The notes: generated by a model not told the origin, from the sequence alone. A stretch of 64,000 nucleotides of DNA from an uncultured Prevotella sp. (GCA_900547005.1 URER01000003.1:30992-94991), one strand, 5' to 3'. Counted from the first letter of the stretch, positions 27,120 through 36,603 are shown. Numbers and translations are program-made.

Positions 27120-27355
27120 ATTATTTCTTACCACAGCGACACAGAGTCCACGGAACTTTATTCACCCGGTAATATTCGCTCACAGAGCAGATGCCTGTGG
27201 CATCAGGAGGCCACAGAGCTTACAAGAATTTTGGAGGCAAAGAGGTGAATTGACGGCTCCGTGTCCTCTATGTCTTCAGGTATATGTTCTTAGTTTGTAA
27301 TGACATATAAATCTCCGTGTCCTCAGTGCCTCTGTGGGAACGTAATTATTTTAGG
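27120..27355. repeat. Degenerate CACAGAG/CTCTGTG-type inverted repeat region
   Basis: The left end reads ACCACAGCGACACAGAG and the right end CTCCGTGTCCTCAGTGCCTCTGTGG; similar words (CACAGAGCAGATGCC, GGCCACAGAGC, CTCCGTGTCCTC) recur between. I see no gene. Similar repeats are known to me from many bacterial genomes, but I cannot name the family. Confidence 0.6.
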
Positions 27356-27404
27356 AACAGCAAACTTACTTTTTGTAAAGTTTTTGGGTTAAAAACCGAC
27401 TATC

Positions 27405-27905
27405 TGAAAACTCGCTCCTTCTGTGCTAACGGATGTTAAATATAGGTCCCGTTACTCATTTCTACTCATTTTTCGACCTTAAAAATCCCAATTCCCAATT
27501 CAAAATCTGTAACTCAAAATTCCAAAAGTGCCTCCGTTAGAAAAAATCAGAGCGTTTTTTCGTCAAATTTTGCCGTCTGAGAAAACGTGGAAAAACGCTG
27601 TTTTCGCCCAATTTAACGTTCGTTAGCTTTCAAAAGTGGCACTTTTAGAGTGCGTTTTAGGCCGTTTTGGAGTGCAACGGAGGCTCCGTTTAAGGCCAAA
27701 AGTGGCTCCGTTAGCGTCTAACGGAGCCTCCGTTGCAATGTAACAATGTCTTTTTGGGCTCTTAAAACGGATATTTTTGAGTAAAAACGAAGTAAGTCCT
27801 TGATTTTCAAAGAATTAGGCTGAAATGAATGAAAACGCCGTATTTTCACGTTTTTGCGAGCAAGTGAAAGTTTGAAGAAAATACAGCGATTTTTCAAAGG
27901 ATATG
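27405..27905 (+). repeat. Dispersed 0.5-kb intergenic element, copy B
   Basis: Same module order as copy A. Its inverted repeat is the best preserved: 18-bp arms at 27673-27690 and 27720-27737 (TGCAACGGAGGCTCCGTT and its complement). The frame that is open in copies A and C has stop codons here. The right end abuts the pheS terminator. Together with the CACAGAG region it fills the gap 27044-28012. Confidence 0.85.
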
Positions 27906-27932
27906 TGCAAGAAGAAATTGACAATATGTCAA

Positions 27933-27973
27933 GAAAAAGAGCCACATCATAACTTAATGTCATGATGTGGCTC
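27933..27973 (-). terminator. Terminator after pheS
   Basis: A perfect 12-bp stem (ATGATGTGGCTC partner GAGCCACATCAT) followed by TTTTTCT on the minus strand. Confidence 0.8.
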
Positions 27974-28012
27974 ATTTGATGTTTATGGAGAATGTAATAA
28001 TGTCTCGTTGCT

Positions 28013-29050
28013 TTAGTTTGCCGACTCAAATTCGCGGAGGAATGCGACGTCGTTCTCTGAGAACATACGCAGGTCGGCCACCTGATACTTCAAGTTGGTG
28101 ATGCGCTCAACACCCATTCCGAACGCGTAGCCGCTGTAAACGCTGCTGTCTATACCGCAGGCTTCAAGTACATTCGGATCTACCATGCCGCATCCCAATA
28201 TTTCGACCCAGCCTGTGTGTTTGCAGAATCCGCAACCCTTTCCGCCGCAGATGTGGCAAGAGATGTCCATCTCGGCACTCGGCTCGGTGAATGGGAAGTA
28301 ACTCGGGCGAAGACGAATCTTTGTGTCGGCGCCGAACATCTCGCGTGCGAAGGTGAGAAGAACCTGCTTCAGGTCGGTGAAGCTGACGTTCTTGTCGATA
28401 TAAAGTCCCTCAACTTGGTGGAAAAAACAGTGGGCACGCGCGCTTATAGCCTCGTTGCGATAGACGCGTCCGGGGCAGAGAATGCGGATAGGCGGCTCGT
28501 GTGTCTCCATATAATGAGTCTGGTCGCCCGACGTGTGGCTTCTCAGGATGACGTTCTTTGTAACATCATCGGGGTGCTGCTGTATGAAGAACGTGTCTTG
28601 CATATCGCGGGCGGGATGGTCGGCGGCGAAGTTCAGTTTTGTGAACACGTGTGTATCGTCATCGATTTCCGGTCCGTCGGCAAGTGTAAATCCCATGTGT
28701 GAGAATATGTCGATGATTTCGTTCTTGACGATAGTCAGCGGATGGCGTGTTCCAAGATTCACGGGATAGGCTGTTCGGGTGAGGTCGATATCCTCGCTCT
28801 GCGCCTCGGCAGTCTCGTATTGCTCTTTCAGCTCGTTGATTTTCGCTATCGCCGTCTGTTTCAGTTCGTTGATTTTCATGCCCACGGCCTTCTTCTCTTC
28901 GGCAGCAACGTTGCGGAAATCGGCCATGAGAGCGTTTATCTCGCCTTTCTTGCTGAGGTATTTCAGTCGCAATTCTTCAATTTCTTTGGCGTTCTGTGCC
29001 GTGAGATTGCTTACTTCGCTCAGCAGATTTTCTATTTTTTGAAGTAACAT
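28013..29050 (-). CDS. pheS: Phenylalanine-tRNA ligase alpha subunit
   Basis: Protein of 345 residues: N-terminal coiled coil (about 1-85), then the class II catalytic core with 'GFTLADGPEIDDDTHVF', 'DTFFIQQHP', 'LRSHTSGDQ', 'RVYRNEAISARAHCFFHQVEG' and 'GCGMVDPNVLEACGID'. It charges tRNA-Phe together with PheT, which is not in the window, so pheS and pheT are separated, as is usual in Bacteroidota. A strong promoter is at 29080-29110. Confidence 0.96.
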   Translation of the reverse strand: MLLQKIENLLSEVSNLTAQNAKEIEELRLKYLSKKGEINALMADFRNVAAEEKKAVGMKINELKQTAIAKINELKEQYETAEAQSEDIDLTRTAYPVNLGTRHPLTIVKNEIIDIFSHMGFTLADGPEIDDDTHVFTKLNFAADHPARDMQDTFFIQQHPDDVTKNVILRSHTSGDQTHYMETHEPPIRILCPGRVYRNEAISARAHCFFHQVEGLYIDKNVSFTDLKQVLLTFAREMFGADTKIRLRPSYFPFTEPSAEMDISCHICGGKGCGFCKHTGWVEILGCGMVDPNVLEACGIDSSVYSGYAFGMGVERITNLKYQVADLRMFSENDVAFLREFESAN

Positions 29051-29079
29051 ATACCGTTTATAATGATTATATTAGACTG

Positions 29080-29110
29080 CAAAGGTACTGTAAAACATAG
29101 ATAACGCAAA
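29080..29110 (-). promoter_or_regulatory. pheS promoter
   Basis: TTTG (29107-29110), 19-bp spacer, TACCTTTG (29080-29087) on the minus strand. Confidence 0.7.
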
Positions 29111-29172
29111 ATAAATGAGGCCTTTTTTGCGCGAAACGGAGCTTCCGCCTGATGATTTTTGCCTCAAAAGGG

Positions 29173-29202
29173 ATTGTATTAGAATATAAAATTGTACTTT
29201 TG
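29173..29202 (+). promoter_or_regulatory. Promoter of lipoprotein-murB unit
   Basis: ATTG at 29173-29176, 18-bp spacer, TACTTTTG at 29195-29202, diverging from pheS. Confidence 0.55.
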
Positions 29203-29269
29203 CACACATATATGCGCGTATATGCGGGAAAGGCCGGCATGATACAGCGTGTTTTATACAAAAACGATT

Positions 29270-30124
29270 ATGAGGAAAAGTGTGTTTTTCATTATCTTGG
29301 CTTGTGTGGCAATGCTTTGCACCAATACGGGGTGCACTGACAAAAAGCCGGAGCCGGCAGACTCGTTGCGCAACGATTCGTTTGTGGCAGATACGGTTGT
29401 TGATACCGATACCGTGGCGCGCATCGTTGAGGAGATGCCTATGCCGAAGACTGCCGATGAACTGTTTGATGATTTCTTCTTCAACTTTATTAACAGCAAA
29501 AAGTTGCAACGTGGGCGTGTGATGTTTCCGCTGCCTGTGCGTACGGGCAATCATGTGTCGTATATTCAGCGGAGCCGTTGGCAGATGGATCATTTTTTCA
29601 GAGATCAGGAGTATTATACTCTGATTTTCGACAACGAGAAACAGATGGCACTGCCAAAAGATACGACCATCGATAATGTGATTGTGGAGAAGATTCATAT
29701 ATCGCAGGGAATGGTGGAGGAGTTCTGCTTCCGCCGCAATGATGGCAAATGGGCACTTGCCGAAATACATAATGTGGGACTGGAAGAATCGAAAAACGCT
29801 TCGTTCCTGCTTTTTCTGAAATCATTCTTCACAGATCCAGAGGCTAATCAAAGCGGTGTGGCCGAGCCTTTGGCTTATTACGGTCCGAATCCGGAGGGTG
29901 AGGACGAGGCGGAATACGTGAATACGACGATACCGGCCGATACATGGTCGAACTATTTGCCGGAGTTGCCCAACAGTATTGTGTATAACATATTGTATGG
30001 ACAGAAGTATTCGGGTGGAAAAGAGAAGATATTTATATTCAAGGGCATAGCCAACGGTTTGGAGACTGAGCTGGTTTTCCGTAGAACTGACGATGAGTGG
30101 AAACTTGTGAAGATTAAGGTGTAG
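29270..30124 (+). CDS. DUF4348-like lipoprotein
   Basis: Lipoprotein of 284 residues. The signal peptide ends at lipobox 'TNTGC' (Cys near 22), followed by an acidic linker and a domain that includes 'FDDFFFNFINSKKLQRGRVMFPLP', as in the Bacteroidota DUF4348 family. Start is the ATG at 29270; the GTG at 29249 would spoil the signal peptide. Its stop codon is embedded in the murB Shine-Dalgarno. Function unknown; envelope location. Confidence 0.8.
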   Translation: MRKSVFFIILACVAMLCTNTGCTDKKPEPADSLRNDSFVADTVVDTDTVARIVEEMPMPKTADELFDDFFFNFINSKKLQRGRVMFPLPVRTGNHVSYIQRSRWQMDHFFRDQEYYTLIFDNEKQMALPKDTTIDNVIVEKIHISQGMVEEFCFRRNDGKWALAEIHNVGLEESKNASFLLFLKSFFTDPEANQSGVAEPLAYYGPNPEGEDEAEYVNTTIPADTWSNYLPELPNSIVYNILYGQKYSGGKEKIFIFKGIANGLETELVFRRTDDEWKLVKIKV

Positions 30125-30135
30125 GAGGATTTAGA

Positions 30136-31158
30136 ATGAAGGATTTTCACGGTTATAGCTTGTTGGCATATAATACATTTGGGATTGAGGCTTCGTGCGG
30201 CCGCTTTATAGAGTATGAGACGGTGGACGAGGCACGTCGGCTGGCTAATATCCTGACTTGGGAAAACACGCCGTTCCTGATTGTCGGTGGCGGTAGCAAT
30301 CTGTTGCTTACGAAGGATTTTGACGGCATCGTAGTGCATTCTGCCATACGGGGCATCGAAATTGCAGATGAAGAGGGCGACAGCATCATGCTGCGTTGCG
30401 GCTCCGGAGAAGTCTGGGATGATGTCGTGGCTTTCAGTGTGGAGCATGGCATGAACGGATTGGAGAACCTTTCCGTGATTCCCGGTGAGGTGGGAGCGAG
30501 TGCGGTACAGAATATCGGCGCCTATGGAAAGGAGGCTAAGGACTTTATCTGTCGTGTGGAGGCGGTGGAGATAGCGTCCGGAGATGTCGTGATATTCGGG
30601 AATGAGGATTGCGGATACGCTTATCGGCAGAGCCGTTTCAAGCACGAATGGAAAGATAAATATCTTATAACGCACGTTACTTATCGGTTGAGTAAGGCTG
30701 CGGATTATGTGCCGAGTTATGAATACGGCAATATCCGTGCGGAGTTGGAGCGCAGAAGTATCGCTGCTCCTACGCCGTCTGAACTGCGCCGGGTGATAAC
30801 AGACATACGGAATGCGAAGTTGCCCGACCCGAAAGTGGTGGGTAATGCCGGCAGTTTTTTTATGAATCCGATTGTGCCGAAGGCTAAATACGAGGCATTG
30901 GCGAAGGATTATCCGACAATGCCGCATTATACTGTGGACGAATCTCACGAGAAGATTCCCGCGGGATGGATGATAGAGCAGTGTGGCTGGAAAGGAAAAA
31001 GTCTCGGACGTGCTGGTGTTTATGAGAAACAGGCACTTGTTCTCGTAAATCGCGGTGGCGCGTCGGGCGACGAGGTGGTGCGCTTGTGTCGTGCCATTCA
31101 GCAGGATGTGGCGGCTAAATTTGGTATTGAGATATTCCCTGAAGTGAATATTATATAA
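30136..31158 (+). CDS. murB: UDP-N-acetylenolpyruvoylglucosamine reductase
   Basis: FAD enzyme of 340 residues that makes UDP-MurNAc for peptidoglycan. 'NTFGIEASC', 'LIVGGGSNLLL', 'IPGEVGASAVQNIGAYG', 'YRQSRFK' and 'NAGSFFMNPIV' (active-site Ser) identify a type I MurB of normal length. An unusually good ribosome-binding site, AGGAGG at 30123-30128, overlaps the upstream stop codon and fixes the start. Confidence 0.96.
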   Translation: MKDFHGYSLLAYNTFGIEASCGRFIEYETVDEARRLANILTWENTPFLIVGGGSNLLLTKDFDGIVVHSAIRGIEIADEEGDSIMLRCGSGEVWDDVVAFSVEHGMNGLENLSVIPGEVGASAVQNIGAYGKEAKDFICRVEAVEIASGDVVIFGNEDCGYAYRQSRFKHEWKDKYLITHVTYRLSKAADYVPSYEYGNIRAELERRSIAAPTPSELRRVITDIRNAKLPDPKVVGNAGSFFMNPIVPKAKYEALAKDYPTMPHYTVDESHEKIPAGWMIEQCGWKGKSLGRAGVYEKQALVLVNRGGASGDEVVRLCRAIQQDVAAKFGIEIFPEVNII

Positions 31159-31210
31159 TGTATGGGCTTTAGCCGTTTGATGTGTTGGCTTTAGTTGTTT
31201 TGGGATAAAC

Positions 31211-31984
31211 ATGAAATGTAGTATGCGTTTAACTTTATTAGGTACAGGAACATCGGGTGGCGTGCCGAGTTTGGGATGTCATTGTGAGGTATGCCATAGC
31301 ACGAATCCGCGCGATAAGCGTATGCGCAGTGTGGCGTTGCTGGAGACCGGCCGCGCAAGAATATTGATTGATTGCGGTCCGGACATACGCAATCAACTTA
31401 TGCCGTTGCCTTTCAAGCCGTTCGATGCGGTGTTGCTCACGCATATTCATTACGACCATGTGGCCGGAATAGATGATTTGCGCCCACTGTGTGTTTTCGG
31501 AGACATTAATATCTATGCCGATGGCAACACTGTAAGGGGCTTGCACACGACCATGCCTTATTGCTTCACGCAGACGCTTTATCCCGGTGTGCCGAAGCTG
31601 AACCTGCATACAGTCCGGCCGCATGAGCCTTTGCGTATTGGTGATGTAGAGGTTATGCCGATTGTTGTGATGCACGATAAATTGCCGATACTTGGTTATC
31701 GTTTCGGCAGGCTTGCGTATATAACGGATATGAAGACTATTGACGAGGGAGAGCTGGCTTATCTCGATGGGGTGGATACGCTTGTCGTTAATGCCCTGAG
31801 ATGGGAAAAAGAGCATCATTCGCACCAACTTGTCGCTGATGCCATAGCTTTCGCGAGGAGAATTGGGGCAAAGCGCACTTTCTTTACGCATCTCACGCAT
31901 AACATCGGACTGCATGATGAGGCTGAGAAACGCCTTCCCAAAGGCTTCCATTTCGGATATGACGGTCTCGTAATAGATGTGTAA
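31211..31984 (+). CDS. PhnP-like metallo-beta-lactamase-fold phosphodiesterase
   Basis: Protein of 257 residues with the metal motif THIHYDH (His78, His80, Asp82, His83) and N-terminal cysteines (23, 25, 28) in 'GVPSLGCHCEVC', as in PhnP-type enzymes that open cyclic phosphates. No phosphonate genes are nearby, so a general cyclic-nucleotide or RNA-end substrate is as likely. Follows murB by 52 bp. Confidence 0.87.
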   Translation: MKCSMRLTLLGTGTSGGVPSLGCHCEVCHSTNPRDKRMRSVALLETGRARILIDCGPDIRNQLMPLPFKPFDAVLLTHIHYDHVAGIDDLRPLCVFGDINIYADGNTVRGLHTTMPYCFTQTLYPGVPKLNLHTVRPHEPLRIGDVEVMPIVVMHDKLPILGYRFGRLAYITDMKTIDEGELAYLDGVDTLVVNALRWEKEHHSHQLVADAIAFARRIGAKRTFFTHLTHNIGLHDEAEKRLPKGFHFGYDGLVIDV

Positions 31985-32036
31985 AGATTAAAAAGGGCTA
32001 ATAAGGAAAACTGAGTGTTTTATGAAAAGCATATAA

Positions 32037-32072
32037 TAAAAGGGACAACACCGTGCGATGTTGCCCCTTTCT
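32037..32072. terminator. Terminator between converging hydrolase and thrS
   Basis: AAGGGACAACA pairs with TGTTGCCCCTT (one mismatch), with A and T tracts on either side. Confidence 0.7.
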
Positions 32073-32104
32073 CTTTATAAGAAGTTTATTCTTATGATGC
32101 AAAA

Positions 32105-34075
32105 TTAATCTTCCGGATGGATTTCCGTAGCTTTCAGTTGCTCGTTAACCTCATCGTTTACACGCTTGGCGAAGTCTTCCATGCTCATGGTTGCCTGCTC
32201 GCCACCGCCTTGCTTGCGCATAGAAACAAGTCCTTCTGCGGCTTCTTTCTCGCCCACGATAACCATATAAGGCACACGTTTCAGCTCGTTGTCGCGAATC
32301 TTGCGGCCAATCTTCTCGTTGCGGTCGTCCACATTGGCGCGCACTCCTTGTGCGTCGAAGTACTTGGCAACACTCTTTGCGTAGTCATTATACTTCTCGG
32401 AAATAGGCAGAATAGCTACTTGGTCAGGTGTGAGCCATAGTGGGAAGTGGCCTGCGGTGTGTTCGATGAGTACTGCGCAGAAACGTTCCATAGAACCGAA
32501 TGGCGCACGGTGAATCATCACCGGAGTCTGCTTGGTGTTGTCATCGGCTGTGTATTCGAGCTTGAAACGCTGCGGCAGGTTGTAATCCACCTGTATAGTA
32601 CCCAACTGCCAACGTCTTCCGATGGCGTCTTTCACCATGAAGTCGAGCTTCGGACCATAGAATGCAGCCTCTCCGTATTCCACTTTCGCCTTCAGATTGC
32701 GTTCCTGACAAGCCTCAATGATAGCCTGCTCGGCACTTGCCCAAACCTCGTCAGAGCCGATATACTTCTCTGTGTCGTTAGGATCGCGCAGCGAAATCTG
32801 CACCTCAACATTGTCGTCGGTGAAGTTGAACGTTGAGAATACTGTCTGTATGATGTCGATTACGCGCAGGAACTCGTTCTTCACCTGATCAGGACGGCAG
32901 AAAATGTGTGCGTCGTCCTGTGTGAATGAACGCACGCGGGTCAGTCCGTGAAGCTCGCCGCTTTGTTCGTAGCGATAAACGGTACCAAACTCGGCGATGC
33001 GCAATGGTAAATCTTTGTATGAACGCGGCTTCCATGCGAACACCTCGCAGTGATGAGGACAGTTCATCGGCTTAAGCATATACTCCTCATCCTCTTCCGG
33101 AGTGTGTATCGGCTGGAATGAATCTTTGCCGTAGTGAGCGTAGTGGCCGCTTGTTACGTAAAGGTTCTTGCTTCCGATATGCGGTGTGATGACCTCCTGA
33201 TAGCCGTAACGCTTCTGTATTTTGCGCAGCATATCTTGCAGACGAAGACGCAGTTCCGTTCCTTTCGGCAACCAGATAGGCAATCCTTTGCCCACGCGCT
33301 CAGAGAACATAAACAGTTCCATCTCCTTACCAATCTTACGATGGTCGCGCTTCTTGGCCTCTTCAAGCATTACAAGATACTCGTCAAGCATCTTCTTCTT
33401 CGGGAAACTGATTCCGTAGAGACGCTGCATCTGCTCGCGGTTGGCATCTCCACGCCAGAACGCTCCTGCCACATTAGTGAGCTTTATGGCCTTGATGATA
33501 CCTGTATTGAGCAAGTGCGGACCACGGCAAAGGTCAGTAAAAGCACCTTGCGTATATGTGGTGATAGTTCCGTCTTCAAGGTCTTTCTCGATGTGCTCGC
33601 ACTTATATGTCTGTCCGGTAGCTCCAAATTCCTTCAAAGCGTCGGCCTTTGCTATTTCTTTGCGTACTACCGGCTCTTTCTTTCCGGCCAGTTCCTTCAT
33701 CTTTGCCTCAATTTTCGGGAAGTCAGACTCCTTGATTGACTCGCCGTCTTTCAGCAGAACGTCGTAGAAGAAGCCGTTTTCGATAGCCGGGCCGAATCCG
33801 AACTGGATGCCAGGATAAAGCTCTTGCAGCGCCTCGGCCAACAAGTGAGCCGATGTATGCCAAAATGCGTGCTTGCCTTCATCATCGTCCCATTTGTAGA
33901 GGGCGATGTTTGCGTCTTCATTTATCGGACGGTTCAATTCCACAGTCTCACCATTCACTCCGCAGGCTATTACCTCGCGTGCCAAAGCCGGTGATATGCT
34001 TTCGGCGATTTGAAGTCCCGTTACGCCCTGTTCATACGACCGAACAGAACCGTCGGGGAATTTAATGTTTATCAT
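32105..34075 (-). CDS. thrS: Threonine-tRNA ligase
   Basis: Protein of 656 residues: N-terminal TGS domain (about 1-62), editing domain ('FWHTSAHLLAEALQELYPG', with 'CRGPHLLNTG'), catalytic class II core ('MNCPHHCEVF' with the zinc Cys; 'RVRSFTQDDAHIFC') and C-terminal anticodon domain. Length is normal. A TAATTTTG box lies at 34109-34116. No infC-rpmI-rplT follows it, unlike many relatives. Confidence 0.97.
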   Translation of the reverse strand: MINIKFPDGSVRSYEQGVTGLQIAESISPALAREVIACGVNGETVELNRPINEDANIALYKWDDDEGKHAFWHTSAHLLAEALQELYPGIQFGFGPAIENGFFYDVLLKDGESIKESDFPKIEAKMKELAGKKEPVVRKEIAKADALKEFGATGQTYKCEHIEKDLEDGTITTYTQGAFTDLCRGPHLLNTGIIKAIKLTNVAGAFWRGDANREQMQRLYGISFPKKKMLDEYLVMLEEAKKRDHRKIGKEMELFMFSERVGKGLPIWLPKGTELRLRLQDMLRKIQKRYGYQEVITPHIGSKNLYVTSGHYAHYGKDSFQPIHTPEEDEEYMLKPMNCPHHCEVFAWKPRSYKDLPLRIAEFGTVYRYEQSGELHGLTRVRSFTQDDAHIFCRPDQVKNEFLRVIDIIQTVFSTFNFTDDNVEVQISLRDPNDTEKYIGSDEVWASAEQAIIEACQERNLKAKVEYGEAAFYGPKLDFMVKDAIGRRWQLGTIQVDYNLPQRFKLEYTADDNTKQTPVMIHRAPFGSMERFCAVLIEHTAGHFPLWLTPDQVAILPISEKYNDYAKSVAKYFDAQGVRANVDDRNEKIGRKIRDNELKRVPYMVIVGEKEAAEGLVSMRKQGGGEQATMSMEDFAKRVNDEVNEQLKATEIHPED

Positions 34076-34108
34076 ATCTACAATATATGTTTAAATTTTA
34101 ATCAGTCG

Positions 34109-34116
34109 CAAAATTA
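34109..34116 (-). promoter_or_regulatory. -7 box upstream of thrS
   Basis: TAATTTTG on the minus strand, 34-41 bp before the start; the -33 element is not evident. Confidence 0.45.
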
Positions 34117-34252
34117 GATAAAATCTCCGACATACGGTGCCGCAGACCATCTAAAAAATCACTTTTGATGTGAAAGTATTCTATTTTCTTTATTTATGAT
34201 GCCGCTTTTGCTTCATCTTAATACATTTTTTGCCGGACTTGGCGGTGCGGAA

Positions 34253-34891
34253 CTACTTCAATTTCAATTCTGTCGGTTTGTTGCCGGCCGGTTGCTTGAG
34301 TGTCCATTTGTCCTTTCCCACCGTGAATCGCTTCCTTCGGCTTTCTATCCAGCGGTCTTGTTTACGCGTCGGCTTCCTGCCACTCTTCACTTCCCGCAGC
34401 AACACCTGAGCCTCATGGAAATCTTTCCATTTGTCGGTGATGTAGTCGAGCTGCTGTCGTGCTATGTCGTTATGCCCAGTCTGATAGAAGCAGTAGGCCC
34501 TGTTGAACCAATATTCCCGGTTGTCAGGCTCTAATTCTATTGCTGATGTGTAGTCGACGGCAGCACTGTCATACTTCTCTTCCATTATCCGGCACAGCGC
34601 GCGCAATTCATAGATGTCGGTGATATAAGGATTCAGAGTGATGGCGCGCCCACAGTCAGACTCCGCACCCTCGTAATCTTCGAGGTGAAACTTTGACTTT
34701 CCCAGCAGAAACCAAGCCTCATAGTTGCCCGGTTTTAGCGCAACGACTTTATTAAACAAGTCCATTGACACGAGATAATATCCCATGTCAAGGGTGCGCC
34801 TGCCTTCTTCCATCACCTTTTTAATATTATATTGTGCGCAGACAGGTAATGCGACAACCAGCAAAATGGCGGTTAACAGTCTGCGGAACAT
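34253..34891 (-). CDS. Secreted TPR-repeat protein
   Basis: Protein of 212 residues with a signal peptide (cleaved near 'VCAQ', 20) and about four TPR repeats (35-170), then a basic C-terminus ('RKPTRKQDRWIESRRKRF'). Lies between def and thrS in one direction. Likely a periplasmic scaffold; function unknown. Confidence 0.82.
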   Translation of the reverse strand: MFRRLLTAILLVVALPVCAQYNIKKVMEEGRRTLDMGYYLVSMDLFNKVVALKPGNYEAWFLLGKSKFHLEDYEGAESDCGRAITLNPYITDIYELRALCRIMEEKYDSAAVDYTSAIELEPDNREYWFNRAYCFYQTGHNDIARQQLDYITDKWKDFHEAQVLLREVKSGRKPTRKQDRWIESRRKRFTVGKDKWTLKQPAGNKPTELKLK

Positions 34892-34929
34892 AATATCTTG
34901 GCCTCCTGTATCCTTTGAAGTCGTTATTT

Positions 34930-35487
34930 TTATCTTGCCGTTTTCACTCTGTATGCACAGCGTATGCGGCCCTGCTGTATCGACTTCAGCTTACCTTTGA
35001 TGAGCTGTTTGCGCAGTGGGGAGATATGGTCGACGAACATTTTGCCCTCCAGATGGTCGAACTCATGCTGCATCACCCTTGCGAGATAGCCTTCCACCCA
35101 CTCATCGTGTTCCTTTAATTCCTCGTCGAGATACTTCACGTGTATGCGGGTTGGGCGTATCACCTTTTCGTGTATGCCCGGCAAGCTGAGGCATCCTTCC
35201 TCCATCGCTTCTGTGTTCTCCTCATCCTTTTCGATGATATGAGCGTTTATGAACGCCTTGTGGAAACCTTTGTATTCAGGGAAATCCTCAGCCAGTACAT
35301 CAAGGTCAATCACGACAACGCGAATATCCTTGCCAATCTGCGGGGCGGCGAGTCCGACACCGTCAGCCTCTGCCATCGTCTCAAACATATTCTGTATCAG
35401 TTCTGGTAGCCCTTCGTAGTCGAGCGGAATGTCCTGTGCTATCTTTCTCAGCACTGGTTGTCCGTATGTATATATAGGTAATATCAT
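34930..35487 (-). CDS. def: Peptide deformylase
   Basis: Protein of 185 residues that removes formyl from nascent proteins. The three motifs are intact: GVGLAAPQIG (43-52), EGCLSLPG (97-104, Cys99 binds metal) and HEFDH (141-145). I use the ATG at 35487; a TTG at 35499 is an alternative. Same strand as ruvX, 42 bp downstream of it. Confidence 0.96.
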   Translation of the reverse strand: MILPIYTYGQPVLRKIAQDIPLDYEGLPELIQNMFETMAEADGVGLAAPQIGKDIRVVVIDLDVLAEDFPEYKGFHKAFINAHIIEKDEENTEAMEEGCLSLPGIHEKVIRPTRIHVKYLDEELKEHDEWVEGYLARVMQHEFDHLEGKMFVDHISPLRKQLIKGKLKSIQQGRIRCAYRVKTAR

Positions 35488-35529
35488 AATATTGTCCAAT
35501 AAAGATTATATTTTAATTCGGTATGGCGA

Positions 35530-35955
35530 TTATCTTTCTGTGCTTATTCTCTTTGATTCGAGATAGTCCTGCAATATTATAGTGGCACTGATTTCGTCCA
35601 CCAGCGCCTTGTCTCGCCGGTCTTTCTTTTTCAATCCACCGTCAATCATTGCCCTGTGAGCTATTACCGAGGTGAACCGCTCGTCATAAAACTCTATCGG
35701 AACTTGCGGCACGGCCTTACGCCACCGGTTGTAGAACTCCCTTACGCGTTGCAGATTCTCGCTTGGTGCACCGTTCGGTTGTCTCGGTTCTCCGATGATT
35801 ATGCGTTCTACAGGCTCGCGGGCTATGTAAGCCTTAAGATAATCGAACAGTTCAGACGTAGAAACAGTCGCCAATCCTCCGGCAATGATTTGCAGAGGGT
35901 CGGTGACTGCCAATCCTGTACGTTTGCGTCCGTAGTCTATCGAAAGAATACGCAT
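35530..35955 (-). CDS. ruvX: Holliday junction resolvase-like protein RuvX/YqgF
   Basis: RNase-H-fold protein of 141 residues with 'ILSIDYGRKRTGLAVTD' (Asp7), 'IIIGEPRQPNG' and 'DERFTSVIAH' motifs and C-terminal 'KALVDEISATIILQDYL'. It is involved in 16S rRNA 5' maturation or recombination. Starts 3 bp after the SPOR lipoprotein stop. Confidence 0.93.
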   Translation of the reverse strand: MRILSIDYGRKRTGLAVTDPLQIIAGGLATVSTSELFDYLKAYIAREPVERIIIGEPRQPNGAPSENLQRVREFYNRWRKAVPQVPIEFYDERFTSVIAHRAMIDGGLKKKDRRDKALVDEISATIILQDYLESKRISTER

Positions 35956-35958
35956 ATT

Positions 35959-36447
35959 TTAGTTAGCCAGCAACCATGCATCGGCGTAAGTTCCGCGGAG
36001 TTGGTTGCGGCTGCTCACAGCTTCTCCCTTGCTGTCGAATGTAGTGGCAACGACCCTATACATATTTCTGTCTGAGTTGTATGCCAACTGTGCAGGATAG
36101 CCGGCAGACTTCAAACGCTGCACGAGGCCTTCCGCATTGGCTCTTACAGAGAATGAACCGACAACCACGCTGAAGTTCTTCAGTCCCGCTCCGTCTACGA
36201 TAGAAAGATTCTCTTTGCGTACCGGTACGTTGTCGCTGTTGTCCACAACCTTAGTCTCTGTTACCGGAGTCTCTACCACCGGAGTTACTTCCGGAACGTA
36301 TGTCTGCTCAGGCTCAGCCGTTGTGTTAGCTGTCTCGTTAGCCTTAGCTTTCTCGTAAAACTTCTTGTATGCGCTCTCGTTCGACTTACAACTTGTAAAG
36401 GCCATAGCCACACAAAGGGCTGCTGCCAAAAGCATTGTTTTCTTCAT
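35959..36447 (-). CDS. SPOR-domain lipoprotein
   Basis: Protein of 162 residues: lipobox 'AFTSC' (Cys 20), Pro/Val/Thr-rich linker (45-75), then a SPOR domain (about 88-160, 'FSVVVGSFSVRANAEGLVQRLKSAGYPAQ') that binds denuded septal glycan. A cell-division role is inferred from the domain. First gene of the SPOR-ruvX-def-TPR unit. Confidence 0.88.
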   Translation of the reverse strand: MKKTMLLAAALCVAMAFTSCKSNESAYKKFYEKAKANETANTTAEPEQTYVPEVTPVVETPVTETKVVDNSDNVPVRKENLSIVDGAGLKNFSVVVGSFSVRANAEGLVQRLKSAGYPAQLAYNSDRNMYRVVATTFDSKGEAVSSRNQLRGTYADAWLLAN

Positions 36448-36595
36448 ACTATAATATATTATTTTATGTTTTGATTTTAACTTTCAGTATTTCTGTCCAA
36501 TCGTCAGTGACGTGTGGTGCTATTGGATATTCCAGTTATAGCATTATCGCATAAACCATCCGCCCGGTGCTTTGCTATGCACCACTCTCAATGTG

Positions 36596-36603
36596 CGAAG
36601 TTA
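36596..36603 (-). promoter_or_regulatory. Possible -7 box of the SPOR unit
   Basis: TAACTTCG, one mismatch to consensus, 149 bp upstream of the gene. The remaining gap 36448-36771 shows no gene. Confidence 0.3.

Noticed and set aside
29953..31212. 419-codon minus-strand frame opposite murB
   Set aside because: Lies fully antisense to an intact murB and half of a lipoprotein gene, has no recognisable domain and shows shadow-like composition.
34076..34252. T-box or riboswitch before thrS
   Set aside because: The leader is short, with no specifier-loop or T-box sequence, and T-boxes are not expected in this phylum.
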